Source: Streptomyces acidicola (GTDB lineage Bacteria; Actinomycetota; Actinomycetes; Streptomycetales; Streptomycetaceae). From it: a DNA stretch of 44,139 nt. Location: the NCBI RefSeq assembly GCF_009377235.1, contig NZ_VMNX01000058.1, positions 1 through 44,139 on the forward strand. The letters are read 5' to 3'. Position 1 is the stretch's first letter, and each line of letters opens with the position of its first letter. Below, piece by piece: positions 1-8,350 of this stretch. Position numbers and translations under genes: made by a program. Below the pieces are notes generated by a model. That model worked only from the letters and a program-made list of their open reading frames with translations, was not told where the DNA came from and made no database searches.

Positions 1-26
1 GCCCCGGCCCCGGCCCCGGCCCCGGC
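1..26. repeat. GGCCCC hexanucleotide tract at window edge
   Basis: About four tandem GGCCCC units. On the minus strand they read as Gly-Ala dipeptides within the open frame of the edge gene, so this is a coding microsatellite that could vary in length. Its full extent is not visible. Confidence 0.7.
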
Positions 27-275
27 GGGATCCACAACGGGATCCATCCGCACCGTGTCGTCGTACGCGTTCTGCCAGCCGTGCGCGGTAGCCGGGTCCG
101 AGTACGCCTCGTAGGCAGGTGCCGCGGAGGCGTCACCGTACGGGTGGTACACGTTCGGGCGACCGTGGAGGTCCGGGTTCTCCCCGGACTGACCCTTCAT
201 CCCGTTCGCACCCTTCACTCCGTTCGCCGCATTCACGCCGTATGTCATGTCATTGCGCTGAGGGTGGCTGAACAT
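1..275 (-). CDS. Unidentified protein, N-terminal part (runs off left edge)
   Basis: An open minus-strand frame starts at the ATG at 275-273 and stays open for 91 codons to the window edge. The protein begins MFSHPQRNDMTYG and is rich in Asn, Gly, Pro, Tyr and Asp (for example PNVYHPYGD). It then enters an Ala-Gly alternating tract made by the GGGGCC repeat at the edge. There is no signal peptide or membrane segment in the visible part. I do not recognise the family; low-complexity N termini like this often precede a membrane or catalytic domain, which would lie outside the window. There is no Shine-Dalgarno sequence, but a TACAAT -10 box ends 8 nt before the ATG, which fits a leaderless mRNA. 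An in-frame ATG at 248-246 is an alternative start. It is divergent from the aminotransferase gene. Confidence 0.6.
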   Translation of the reverse strand, partial: MFSHPQRNDMTYGVNAANGVKGANGMKGQSGENPDLHGRPNVYHPYGDASAAPAYEAYSDPATAHGWQNAYDDTVRMDPVVDPAGAGAGAG

Positions 276-283
276 GGGCGGGG

Positions 284-313
284 ATTGTAGAGACTTCTGG
301 GGTTTGTGTGACA
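284..313 (-). promoter_or_regulatory. Candidate leaderless promoter for the minus-strand edge gene
   Basis: On the minus strand TGTCAC (313-308) is followed after 18 nt by TACAAT (289-284), and the ATG comes 8 nt after the -10 box. The -10 is good and the -35 is weak. The distance implies transcription starting at or next to the start codon. Confidence 0.4.
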
Positions 314-324
314 GCGGAGGCGCA

Positions 325-336
325 TATGGGCCCATA
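325..336. promoter_or_regulatory. Perfect 12-bp palindrome in divergent promoter region
   Basis: TATGGGCCCATA is its own reverse complement and lies between the divergent edge gene and the aminotransferase gene, a usual place for an operator. It also contains ATG GGC CCA TAG, a three-codon frame preceded by GGAGG at 316-320. The palindrome is a fact of the sequence; binding by a regulator is inference. Confidence 0.4.
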
Positions 337-400
337 GCGGTCGTCTCACGTGGTGGAAAACACGCCGCGGGAAGCGTTACCGGGCCGTAAGCTCACCGAC

Positions 401-1612
401 ATGCAGGTGATCCAGTCGACCAAGCTCGCCAACGTCTGTTACGAGATCCGGGGCCCGGTGCTCCAGGAGGCGATGCGGCTTGAGGCGGCGGGACACCACA
501 TCCTCAAGCTCAACACCGGGAATCCGGCCGCCTTCGGCTTCGAGTGCCCGCCCGAGATCCTGGAGGACATCCTCCGCAACGTGTCGTCGGCCCACGGGTA
601 CGGCGACGCGAAGGGCCTGCTGGCCGCGCGCCGGGCGGTGGTCATGCACAACCAGACGCTGGGCATAGAGACGGACGTCGAGCACGTCTTCATCGGCAAC
701 GGCGTGTCCGAGCTGATCGTGATGGCGATGCAGGGCCTGCTGGACGACGGCGACGAGGTCCTCGTACCGGCCCCGGACTACCCGCTGTGGACGGCCGCGG
801 TCTCACTGTCGGGCGGCACCGCGGTGCACTACCGCTGCGACGAGCAGTCCGACTGGATGCCCGACCTCGCCGACGTGGAGCGGAAGGTCACCGACCGCAC
901 CAAGGCGATCGTCATCATCAACCCGAACAACCCGACGGGCGCGGTATACGACGAGACGGTGATCCGCGGCCTCACGGACATCGCACGGCGCCACAACCTG
1001 CTGGTCTGCTCGGACGAGATCTACGACAAGATCCTGTACGACGGCGTCACGCACCGCGCGACGGCCTCGATCGCGCCCGACCTGCTGACACTCACCTTCA
1101 ACGGCATGTCGAAGGCGTACCGGGTCGCGGGCTACCGGGTGGGCTGGCTGTCGATCTCCGGCCCGCGGGCGCACGCCGACTCGTACATCGAGGGCCTGAC
1201 CATCCTGGCGAACATGCGGCTGTGCGCGAACATGCCGGGCCAGCACGGGGTGGTCGCCGCGCTGAGCGGCCGCCAGACGATCAACGACCTCGTGCTGCCG
1301 GGCGGGCGGCTGAAGGAGCAGCGGGACGTGGCGTACGAGCTGCTGACGCAGATCCCGGGCGTGACGTGCGTGAAGCCGAAGGGCGCGCTGTATCTCTTCC
1401 CGCGGCTGGACCCCAAGGTCTACAAGATCAAGGACGACCGCCGGATGGTCCTGGACCTGCTGCGCCGCGAGAAGATCATGGTCGTCCAGGGATCGGGCTT
1501 CAACTGGACGGAGCCCGATCACTTCCGGGTGGTGACACTGCCGACGGTGGCGGACCTGACGTCGGCGATCACACGGATCGGGCACTTCCTGGACGGTTAC
1601 AGCCAGCCGTGA
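401..1612 (+). CDS. alaA: PLP-dependent alanine-type aminotransferase (AlaA-like)
   Basis: Class I/II fold-type I aminotransferase, expected to move the amino group between glutamate and pyruvate/alanine in the cytoplasm. From the ATG at 401 it has 403 residues, against about 405 for E. coli AlaA, which it resembles end to end from memory (NVCYEIRGPV, PAPDYPLWTAAVSLS, INPNNPTGAVY). The Schiff-base lysine is K238 in FNGMSKAYRVAG, the pyridine-nitrogen aspartate is D205 in SDEIYDKILYD, and the motif NPNNPTG is intact. The frame is open upstream to a GTG at 350, which would add 17 residues; I chose 401 because homologous sequence begins there, though neither start has a good Shine-Dalgarno sequence. 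Monocistronic, divergent from the edge gene. Substrate preference among alanine, valine and related amino acids cannot be read from the sequence. Confidence 0.85.
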   Translation: MQVIQSTKLANVCYEIRGPVLQEAMRLEAAGHHILKLNTGNPAAFGFECPPEILEDILRNVSSAHGYGDAKGLLAARRAVVMHNQTLGIETDVEHVFIGNGVSELIVMAMQGLLDDGDEVLVPAPDYPLWTAAVSLSGGTAVHYRCDEQSDWMPDLADVERKVTDRTKAIVIINPNNPTGAVYDETVIRGLTDIARRHNLLVCSDEIYDKILYDGVTHRATASIAPDLLTLTFNGMSKAYRVAGYRVGWLSISGPRAHADSYIEGLTILANMRLCANMPGQHGVVAALSGRQTINDLVLPGGRLKEQRDVAYELLTQIPGVTCVKPKGALYLFPRLDPKVYKIKDDRRMVLDLLRREKIMVVQGSGFNWTEPDHFRVVTLPTVADLTSAITRIGHFLDGYSQP

Positions 1613-1801
1613 CGCTGCGCTCACCGGGCCGGTGACGGGGTCGGGCTCGCTGTTTCCGGACGGCGGACCCGGCCCCTTGGCGTTCGGCGTTCGCATTCCG
1701 ACACGCATCTGAAGTGGGGCCGGGATCTGCCGTGCTCCTCAGGGCCCAACTGGATAAGGTGGTCGACCGTTTGTGCGATGAGCGCGTGAGGGTCGACAGG
1801 G

Positions 1802-2203
1802 GTGGCCGGGATGGGCGCGGGGGCGTTGCGGGTGCGGTTGGCGGACCTGGCCGCGGCCGGGCAGGGCGATCTACGGGCGGTGGTGGGGGAGTTCCGGCGC
1901 GGTGAGGTGCTGGTGCCGGTGGTGGACGACGCGCTGCTGTGGGTTGAGGCGGGTGGTATCCGCTGGTTGCTGGTGTTCACGGATGATGCGGCGTTGGCGC
2001 GTTTCGCTGAGGCGCGAGGTGAGGCGGTGCCCGATCGGGTGCCGGTGTACGGGGCACGGCTGCTGGATCACGTGATCCCGGAGGTGGGCGGGCAGGTCGG
2101 GATCGCGGTGGACGCGGGGAGCGCTGCGGGGATGGTGCTGCCTCCGGTGGCGGGGATCGTTCCGGACTCGGTGGCCCTGGACGCGGAGGGCGCGGGCGCA
2201 TGA
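1802..2203 (+). CDS. SseB-like protein (SseB N-terminal domain type)
   Basis: 133 residues from GTG 1802; an ATG at 1811 is an equally possible start. The layout is typical of SseB N-terminal-domain proteins: a helical start, a FRRGEVLVPVVDD segment, WLLVFTDDAALARFAEARG, then a C-terminal strand with AVDAGSAAGMVLPP. In actinomycetes such proteins often sit next to ESX-type and polymorphic-toxin genes, where their role is not established; an adaptor or chaperone role is inference. The stop overlaps the next start as ATGA, and that gene in turn overlaps the RHS gene, so the three are very likely translationally coupled. No membrane segment. Confidence 0.65.
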   Translation: MAGMGAGALRVRLADLAAAGQGDLRAVVGEFRRGEVLVPVVDDALLWVEAGGIRWLLVFTDDAALARFAEARGEAVPDRVPVYGARLLDHVIPEVGGQVGIAVDAGSAAGMVLPPVAGIVPDSVALDAEGAGA

Positions 2204-2832
2204 CCGGCGGCGGTGGTGGCGGCTACCGGGTCGATGCGGAGGCGCTGGAGCGGATCACCCGGGGCATCAACCTGGCGATGGACGAGCTGAAGGAGCTGGG
2301 CTTCGACATCGAGGCGAACCTGGGGCGCGGCTTCAGCGACCTGGAGCTGGCGGGCCTGGAGGTGGGGGACGCGAGCCTGCACCAGGTCTTCGCCGATTTC
2401 TGCGAGCGCTGGGGCTGGGGTGTGCGCTCACTGATGCAGGACGCCAACGAATTCGCGGGGCGGCTGAACCTGTCGGCGGGGCTGTATCACGAGCAGGAGG
2501 AGTACGTCTCGAACACCCTGAAGACGGTGTGGACGGCGGCAGCGGGCAACCCGTACCTGTCCCCGGAGGAAGTCGAGCAGCGTTCCTGGTCGGACACGTT
2601 CAAGGACAACGCCCTCTCCCATGCCGCGAACGCGGACTACAGCCCTGGGTCCTATCTGGCGGGTCAGGAGGGGGCCCGGCAGGCCTGGGCGCAGGCGGGG
2701 CAGGACATATCGAGTTCGACGGTGACCCCGGACGCGCTGTTCGATCCCCGGACGGAGTGGCAGTGGGGTGGCCCATCACAGCCCGAGACGGAAGCACCAC
2801 GGGCCCCGGAGCCCGGGGAGGATGAGGGCTGA
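2200..2832 (+). CDS. ESX/WXG-like helical protein upstream of RHS toxin
   Basis: 210 residues, starting at the ATGA overlap with the SseB-like gene and ending in a one-base TGATG overlap with the RHS gene. The first 100 residues are predicted helical with heptad-like hydrophobic spacing, and the segment FCERWGWGVRSLMQDANEFAGRLNLSAGLYHEQEEYV resembles the second half of WXG100-type proteins secreted by type VII systems. The C terminus is Pro/Glu-rich and probably disordered. There is no signal peptide. The likely role is a partner or chaperone that helps present the RHS protein for secretion; this is inferred only from fold type and position. Confidence 0.6.
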   Translation: MTGGGGGGYRVDAEALERITRGINLAMDELKELGFDIEANLGRGFSDLELAGLEVGDASLHQVFADFCERWGWGVRSLMQDANEFAGRLNLSAGLYHEQEEYVSNTLKTVWTAAAGNPYLSPEEVEQRSWSDTFKDNALSHAANADYSPGSYLAGQEGARQAWAQAGQDISSSTVTPDALFDPRTEWQWGGPSQPETEAPRAPEPGEDEG

Positions 2833-5800
2833 TGGGCGTGGGGGACTGGGTCGACGGGATCGGCGACGGAGTCGAGGGTGTCGTCGACAGCGCGACGAGG
2901 GGGATCGGGGAGGCCGCCAACTGGGGCGCGGACCGAGCGGCGGACGGCCTGTCGGCGGTCGGCGCGGGCGGCCTGGCCGAGGGGGTGCGCGACTTCGGCG
3001 AGGGCGTGAACAACCGGCTGGGCGGCGATGTCGCCGAGCGCGAGCTGGGCGAGACCGAGGACCCCAAGGAGCTCATCCACGGCAGCCCGGAGGCACTGGA
3101 GGCGAGGGCGCGGCACCTGCGGGACTTCTTCCGAGCGTTCGACAGCGTCGGCCAAGGCCTGCGGGGGCTGGACTCCGGCGGCTGGCAGGGCGAGGCGGGG
3201 GACGCTTTCCGAGCGAAGTTCGACATGCAGCCCAAGCAGTGGCTCGCGGCGGCCGACGCCTGCGAGACGGCGGCCACCGCGTTGGAGGCGTACGCGGACA
3301 CCGTGCGCTGGGCGCAGCAGCAGGCGCAGGCGGCGATCGACGCTTTCCGCAACGCACAGGAGGCCTACCGGCAGGCGGCGGACGCGCACAACACCAAGGT
3401 GAAGGCCTTCAACCAGGCGGCCGAACGGTACAACGCGGCCGCGCTGGCGGACCGGGACCCCGGCCCGAGGCCCACCGAGCCGGGCACCTTCGTCGACCCG
3501 TCGGTGGCGGGCAGGCGGGAGGCAGTGGAGATCCTGGAGGAGGCGCGTCGTCAGCGCACCAGCGCCGCCCGGGATGCTCAGCGCCGGGTGGCGGGGGCAC
3601 TGGAGCTGGCACCGGCCAAGCCGGATTTCACCGACCGTGTGGGCGCCAACGCGGCGGACGCCTTCGTCGGCGCCCAGCTGAACTCGGTCCATGTGCTGGG
3701 CGGTCTGCTCAAGGGCGGCGCGGACGCGGTGAAGCTGGCCCGCACGGTCAACCCGATGGACTCCTACAACATCACCCACCCCGGCGAGTGGCTGGCGAAC
3801 TCCAACATGCTGCTGGCCGGCCTGGTGGGCACTGCCGCGCACCCCGAGCGCCTGCCGATGTCAGTCCTGGGCACGGGCTGGCGCAGTGACCCCGGCGACG
3901 CGATGGGCTACCTCGCCTCGAACCTGATCGGCGGCAAGGGTGCCGGGGCCGCAGGCAAGGGTGCGTTGCGCGGAGCGGCCAAGGGAGCGGCGACGGGAGC
4001 CGCCCGCAGGAGCGTGGGCCAGGCGCTCAAGGACTTCGCCAGGGAACTCAAGTGCAAGTGGTTCGGCGACCCCATCGACATGGCCACCGGCCGCATGGCC
4101 CTCCCCCAGACCGACGTCACACTCCCCGCGAAGCTGCCCCTGGTCTTCACCCGGCAGTTCGAGTCGTCCTACCGAGCAGGCCGCTGGTTCGGGCCGAGCT
4201 GGACCTCTACCGCCGACCAGCGCCTGGAGATCGACGCCGAAGGCGTCATCTTCGTCCGCGAGAACGGGGCGCTGCTGGCCTACCCACACCCGGCACCCGG
4301 CGTGCCGACCCTGCCCCTGGAGGGCGGCCGGTACCCGCTGACCGTCGACACCCACGGCGACTACACCGTCACCGACCCCGAATCCGGCCGCACCTGGTAC
4401 TTCGCGTCCCCGGGCGGCGACGGCAACGGCATCGCGCTGCTGGAACAGATCACCGACCGCTCGGCCCAGTGGCTCAGCTTCGAGTACGACGGTGAGGGTG
4501 CCCCCACGGCGATCGTGCACTCGGCCGGCTACAGCCTCAGGATCGAGACAGTCGGGAACCGGATAACGGCTCTGCATCTGGCCAGTGCCGCCACGGACGG
4601 CAGCGACCAGGGACTGGTCCACTTCGGCTACGACGAGCACGGCCACCTCGCCGCGGTAACGAACTCCTCCGGCATACCGACCCGGTTCACCAACGACTCC
4701 TTCGGCCGCATAACCGCCTGGACGGACACGAACAACTCGTCGTACTACTACGTCTACGACGACCAGGGCCGCTGCACCTCCCAGTCAGGGCAGGCGGGCC
4801 ACCTGCGCAACACGTTCACCTACGGCGACATCGACACGGAGACCGGGCAGCGGATCATCACCGCGACCAACTCCCTGGGCCACACCACGCGCTACCACGT
4901 CAACAGCGCTCTGCAGGTGGTGGCGGAAACCGGCCCGGACGGCGCGACGACCCGCACAACCTACGACTGCCAAGACCGCCCGCTGACCGTCACCGACCCG
5001 CTCGGCCGCACCACCAGCTACGCCTACGACAAGTCGGGCCGCCCGATCATGGTCGTACGCTCCGACGGCCGCTACAGCAGCACCGGCTACAACGACCAGG
5101 GACTACCGGTCGCTCTCACCCACCCAGACGGCACGCACCTCACCCAGCACTTCGACGCCTTCGGTAACCGCATCGCCGTGACCGACCAACGGTCCGGGGC
5201 GACTACCCGCTTCACCTACGACGCCGCAGGGCACCTGACGTCCGTCACCAACGCACTGGGCGCGACGACGCGGGTGCGATGCGACGCGGCAGGCCTGCCC
5301 CTGGAAATCACCGACCCGCTGGGAGCCGTAACCCGCTACGAACGTGACACTTTCGGCCGCCCTGTCACCATCGCGAACCCACTCGGCGCGGTCACACGCC
5401 TGGAATGGACGGTGGAGGGCAAACCGGCTCGGCGCACTGCCCCGGACGGCACCACGGAATCCTGGACCTACGACGGCGAGGGCAACTGCACCAGCCACAC
5501 CGACCCCATGGGCGCGGTCTCCCACTACGAGTACACCCACTTCGATCTGCTCACGGCCCGCACCGGCCCGGACGGCGTGCGCTACACCTTCGACTACGAC
5601 ACCGAACTGCGCCTCAGCCAGGTCACCAATCCCCAGGGGCTGACGTGGAGTTATGAGTACGGCCATGCGGGGCGTCTGGTCGCGGAGACGGACTTCGACA
5701 ACCGCACGGTGGCCTACACCCATGACATGGCCGGGCTGCTGACCACCCGCACCACCGCCTCCGGCGACGTCATTCGCTTCCAGCGGGACGTGCTGGGCCG

Positions 5801-7574
5801 CACCGTGACCAAGGACGCGGCAGGCCGGGTCACGACGTATGCGTACGACATGACTGACCAACTCGCTCAGGCAACGGGCCCGGACGGCACGACGCTGACA
5901 CTGCTGCGGGACCACCTCGGACGGCTGAGCTCGGAGACGGTCAACGGCAGGAAACTGACGTACACCTACGACGAACTCGGTCGCCGAACAAGCCGCACCA
6001 CGCCCACGGGCGCGACGACGGCATGGAAGTACGACGCCGCCGGACGCCGCACAGGAATGGTGGCCTCGGGCCGGACCGTCGACTTCACATACGACGAGGC
6101 AGGCCGCGAGCTGGCCCGCCAGGTCGGCGAGACGGTCGCCCTGGAGCACACCTTCGACCCTCTGGGCCGCCTCACCACCCAGTCAGTGACGGGCGCGGAC
6201 ATCCGCACGGTCCAGCACCGCGACTACACCTACCGCGCCGACGGCAACCTGACCGGCATCGACGATCAGCTCACCGGCTCCCGCCGCTTCGACCTGGACG
6301 CGGTAGGCAGGGTGACAGCGGTGCACGCGGCGAACTGGACGGAGACATACGCCTACGACGAGGCGGGCAACCAGAGCTCGGCGACGTGGCCGTCCGGCCA
6401 CCCCGGCCAGGAGGCGGTGGGCGAGCGCGCCTATGTGGGCACCCGCATCACCCGCGCGGGCAACGTCCGCTACGGCCACGACACCGCAGGCCGCATCACC
6501 CTCCGCCAGAAGACCCGCCTGTCCCGCAAGCCTGACACCTGGCGCTACGCGTGGGATGCGGAAGACCGCCTCACCTCGGTGACGACACCGGACGGAACCT
6601 TCTGGCGCTACACGTACGACCCCCTAGGCCGCCGCACGGCGAAACTCCGCATCGCGGCCAACGGCGAAACGGTCGTCGAACGCGTCGACTTCACGTGGGA
6701 CGGCACCACGCTGTGCGAACAGACCACCACGTCCCCGGACCTGCCGAACCCGGTCACCCTGACCTGGGACCACCAAGGCCTGCAACCGATCGTCCAGACC
6801 GAACGCATCACCGCAGCCGAGGTCCCGCAAGAGGAGATCGACACCCGCTTCTTCGCCATCGTCACCGACCTCGTCGGCACACCCACCGAACTCGTCGACG
6901 AGCAAGGCGGTATCGCGTGGCGTACGCGGAGCACACTGTGGGGAACAACAGCCTGGGCCACCAACAGCACCACATACACACCCCTCCGCTTCCCCGGCCA
7001 GTACTACGACCCCGAATCCGGCCTCCATTACAACTACTTCCGCCACTACGACCCCGAAACCGCCCGCTACCTCACCCCTGACCCTCTCGGCCTCGCCCCT
7101 TCCCCCAACCCGGCCTCCTACGTATACAACCCGCACACGCGATCCGATTCACTCGGTCTTGCACCTGATTGCCCGCGTAGTGAAAATACCCGAGGTATCT
7201 TCGACTTCAGAGAGGCGAATCCGAACTACCCTCCTGATGGAGTGGCGACCGAGGCTATGCGGTCAGCGCCGATCGGCGGAAATATCGACTGCTCGGAGAT
7301 CGCCGAGTACATCCTCCGCGAGTCTGGGGGGCAGGGAAAAGTCATCAACTTTACAATCAAGAACGATCCTGCCATCAACATCCCTGAGGATTCAGGTCGA
7401 GCAGTGACGGAATACCGTTATCATGATGTCTACACAGACGGTCGGTACGTATACGATCCAGCAATGAGATCAGATCCGATTCCTTATGGGGACTATGAGC
7501 GATCCATTCGCTTGTTGAACCCTGGCAAGAAACTCGTCGTCCAAGATGGCGGGTACTCAGGGCCCCTCTGGTGA
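2832..7574 (+). CDS. RHS-repeat polymorphic toxin with WXG-like N terminus and papain-like tip
   Basis: 1580 residues. Residues 1-200 are helical with a WXG-type turn (GGWQGEAGDAFRAKF near 117-131), suggesting type VII-like export since there is no signal peptide. A DUF6531-type segment follows (about 408-490, GDPIDMATGRMALP). RHS/YD repeats run from about 590 to 1390 and should form the usual toxin-enclosing shell. The RHS core end lies at about 1387-1445 (YYDPESGLHYNYFRHYDPE, then TPDPLGLAP and SLGLAP), where these proteins normally cleave. The tip, 1446-1580, has Cys1487 in NIDCSEIAEY, His1531 in YRYHDV and Asp1542 in VYDPAM. The order and spacing Cys, His, then Asp 11 residues on match papain-like toxin domains (Tox-PL type, protease or glutamine deamidase). 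Base composition drops sharply from about 7150, typical of an exchanged tip. The candidate immunity gene follows directly. Confidence 0.85.
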   Translation: MGVGDWVDGIGDGVEGVVDSATRGIGEAANWGADRAADGLSAVGAGGLAEGVRDFGEGVNNRLGGDVAERELGETEDPKELIHGSPEALEARARHLRDFFRAFDSVGQGLRGLDSGGWQGEAGDAFRAKFDMQPKQWLAAADACETAATALEAYADTVRWAQQQAQAAIDAFRNAQEAYRQAADAHNTKVKAFNQAAERYNAAALADRDPGPRPTEPGTFVDPSVAGRREAVEILEEARRQRTSAARDAQRRVAGALELAPAKPDFTDRVGANAADAFVGAQLNSVHVLGGLLKGGADAVKLARTVNPMDSYNITHPGEWLANSNMLLAGLVGTAAHPERLPMSVLGTGWRSDPGDAMGYLASNLIGGKGAGAAGKGALRGAAKGAATGAARRSVGQALKDFARELKCKWFGDPIDMATGRMALPQTDVTLPAKLPLVFTRQFESSYRAGRWFGPSWTSTADQRLEIDAEGVIFVRENGALLAYPHPAPGVPTLPLEGGRYPLTVDTHGDYTVTDPESGRTWYFASPGGDGNGIALLEQITDRSAQWLSFEYDGEGAPTAIVHSAGYSLRIETVGNRITALHLASAATDGSDQGLVHFGYDEHGHLAAVTNSSGIPTRFTNDSFGRITAWTDTNNSSYYYVYDDQGRCTSQSGQAGHLRNTFTYGDIDTETGQRIITATNSLGHTTRYHVNSALQVVAETGPDGATTRTTYDCQDRPLTVTDPLGRTTSYAYDKSGRPIMVVRSDGRYSSTGYNDQGLPVALTHPDGTHLTQHFDAFGNRIAVTDQRSGATTRFTYDAAGHLTSVTNALGATTRVRCDAAGLPLEITDPLGAVTRYERDTFGRPVTIANPLGAVTRLEWTVEGKPARRTAPDGTTESWTYDGEGNCTSHTDPMGAVSHYEYTHFDLLTARTGPDGVRYTFDYDTELRLSQVTNPQGLTWSYEYGHAGRLVAETDFDNRTVAYTHDMAGLLTTRTTASGDVIRFQRDVLGRTVTKDAAGRVTTYAYDMTDQLAQATGPDGTTLTLLRDHLGRLSSETVNGRKLTYTYDELGRRTSRTTPTGATTAWKYDAAGRRTGMVASGRTVDFTYDEAGRELARQVGETVALEHTFDPLGRLTTQSVTGADIRTVQHRDYTYRADGNLTGIDDQLTGSRRFDLDAVGRVTAVHAANWTETYAYDEAGNQSSATWPSGHPGQEAVGERAYVGTRITRAGNVRYGHDTAGRITLRQKTRLSRKPDTWRYAWDAEDRLTSVTTPDGTFWRYTYDPLGRRTAKLRIAANGETVVERVDFTWDGTTLCEQTTTSPDLPNPVTLTWDHQGLQPIVQTERITAAEVPQEEIDTRFFAIVTDLVGTPTELVDEQGGIAWRTRSTLWGTTAWATNSTTYTPLRFPGQYYDPESGLHYNYFRHYDPETARYLTPDPLGLAPSPNPASYVYNPHTRSDSLGLAPDCPRSENTRGIFDFREANPNYPPDGVATEAMRSAPIGGNIDCSEIAEYILRESGGQGKVINFTIKNDPAINIPEDSGRAVTEYRYHDVYTDGRYVYDPAMRSDPIPYGDYERSIRLLNPGKKLVVQDGGYSGPLW

Positions 7575-7593
7575 CGCGTGGAGGGATTCTCGT

Positions 7594-7992
7594 ATGTCGA
7601 CTCGCAGTGTTCGGGCGATGCAGGTACTCAGTAGATTTGGAGAGCTTGCATGGTTTTCATTGCCTGCAGAGACTCATCCCGTTTACGGCTACCCGCAGGT
7701 ACCGTACATGGGATGGCGCTACGCGTCGCCCCGTGAAGGGGTTGCGCAGCTCATAGAACATTCCGTAAGCGAGCTACAAACCCAGGTTGAGTGGACGCTT
7801 GACAGGACCAAGAGAAACTGGCTTCTACTGCCGTCCCGGATTCTGAGCGAAGCTCAAGGGCTTGATAATCCCGGGTTCGCGGACGTCGTCCACTCCATCA
7901 ATGTCCATGACCAGAATTTCTGCTTCAAAGCCCTATCAGATCTTGAGTTGATCATCCAGAGTCTTCAGGAAGTCTCGATCCCGGAAGGCTGA
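7594..7992 (+). CDS. Candidate immunity protein for the RHS toxin tip
   Basis: 132 residues. I chose ATG 7594 because GGAGGG lies 8 nt upstream; the frame also extends back to an ATG at 7546 inside the RHS gene, which would be 148 residues. The product has no signal peptide or membrane segment, is probably alpha/beta, and contains WTLDRTKRNWLLLPSR and a C-terminal FCFKALSDLELIIQSLQE helix. I recognise no family. The function comes from position: it starts 19 nt after the toxin stop, shares the low GC of the tip, and toxin tips of this class are followed by their immunity genes. Confidence 0.65.
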   Translation: MSTRSVRAMQVLSRFGELAWFSLPAETHPVYGYPQVPYMGWRYASPREGVAQLIEHSVSELQTQVEWTLDRTKRNWLLLPSRILSEAQGLDNPGFADVVHSINVHDQNFCFKALSDLELIIQSLQEVSIPEG

Positions 7993-8026
7993 GCTGTTTA
8001 ATATACACACGCGGGAAATGTGCTGA

Positions 8027-8119
8027 ATGAACGAATCTTCTAACGGGATTAAATCAACGGTGAACGGCGACAACACATTTGAAGCACTGCGTCCATTCGA
8101 GCTGAAGTGTGGGGTGTAG
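8027..8119 (+). CDS. Possible 30-residue ORF or gene remnant
   Basis: ATG 8027 opens 30 codons (MNESSNGIKSTVNG..., ending ELKCGV) in AT-rich sequence just after the immunity gene. The Shine-Dalgarno sequence is weak and I know no homologue. It could be a scrap left by module exchange at the toxin locus rather than a working gene. Confidence 0.2.
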   Translation: MNESSNGIKSTVNGDNTFEALRPFELKCGV

Positions 8120-8125
8120 CAGGAG

Positions 8126-8350
8126 TCACAGCACCCTGTGTATGTCCTCCGGAGCCTTCAACCTCTCTATGAAGGCGGCAAAGGCATCCCTAGATACAGT
8201 CAGCTTGCCTCGCTGAAGGGCTTTCGAGTCGCGTATGGACGCGAGCCGGCTGTGGAAGGCAACCTCGACGCACTCGTTGTTGGCCGCGCTGTAGCTGCTC
8301 TTCAGCCAGACTGCAGAGGAAAACTGGATGGTGGTTGACGCATCGGTCAT
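8126..8350 (-). CDS. DUF397 family protein
   Basis: 74 residues with the whole DUF397 signature: VWLKSSYSAANNECVEVAF, then SIRDSKALQRGKLTVSRDAFAAFIERL. DUF397 proteins are small partners of XRE/DUF5753 regulators in Streptomyces. Some such pairs affect development and antibiotic production (WhiJ- and AbaA-like loci), and at least some act as toxin-antitoxin-like pairs. It starts in an ATGA overlap with the upstream regulator, so the two are coupled. The last residues are EDIHRVL. Confidence 0.9.
   Translation of the reverse strand: MTDASTTIQFSSAVWLKSSYSAANNECVEVAFHSRLASIRDSKALQRGKLTVSRDAFAAFIERLKAPEDIHRVL

Noticed and set aside
1..26. Possible CRISPR or satellite array
   Set aside because: Simple hexanucleotide repeat without spacers; readable as Gly-Ala codons.
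7150..8120. Insertion sequence or phage fragment explaining the low GC
   Set aside because: No transposase or integrase, and no terminal inverted repeats or target duplication seen; toxin-tip exchange explains it better.
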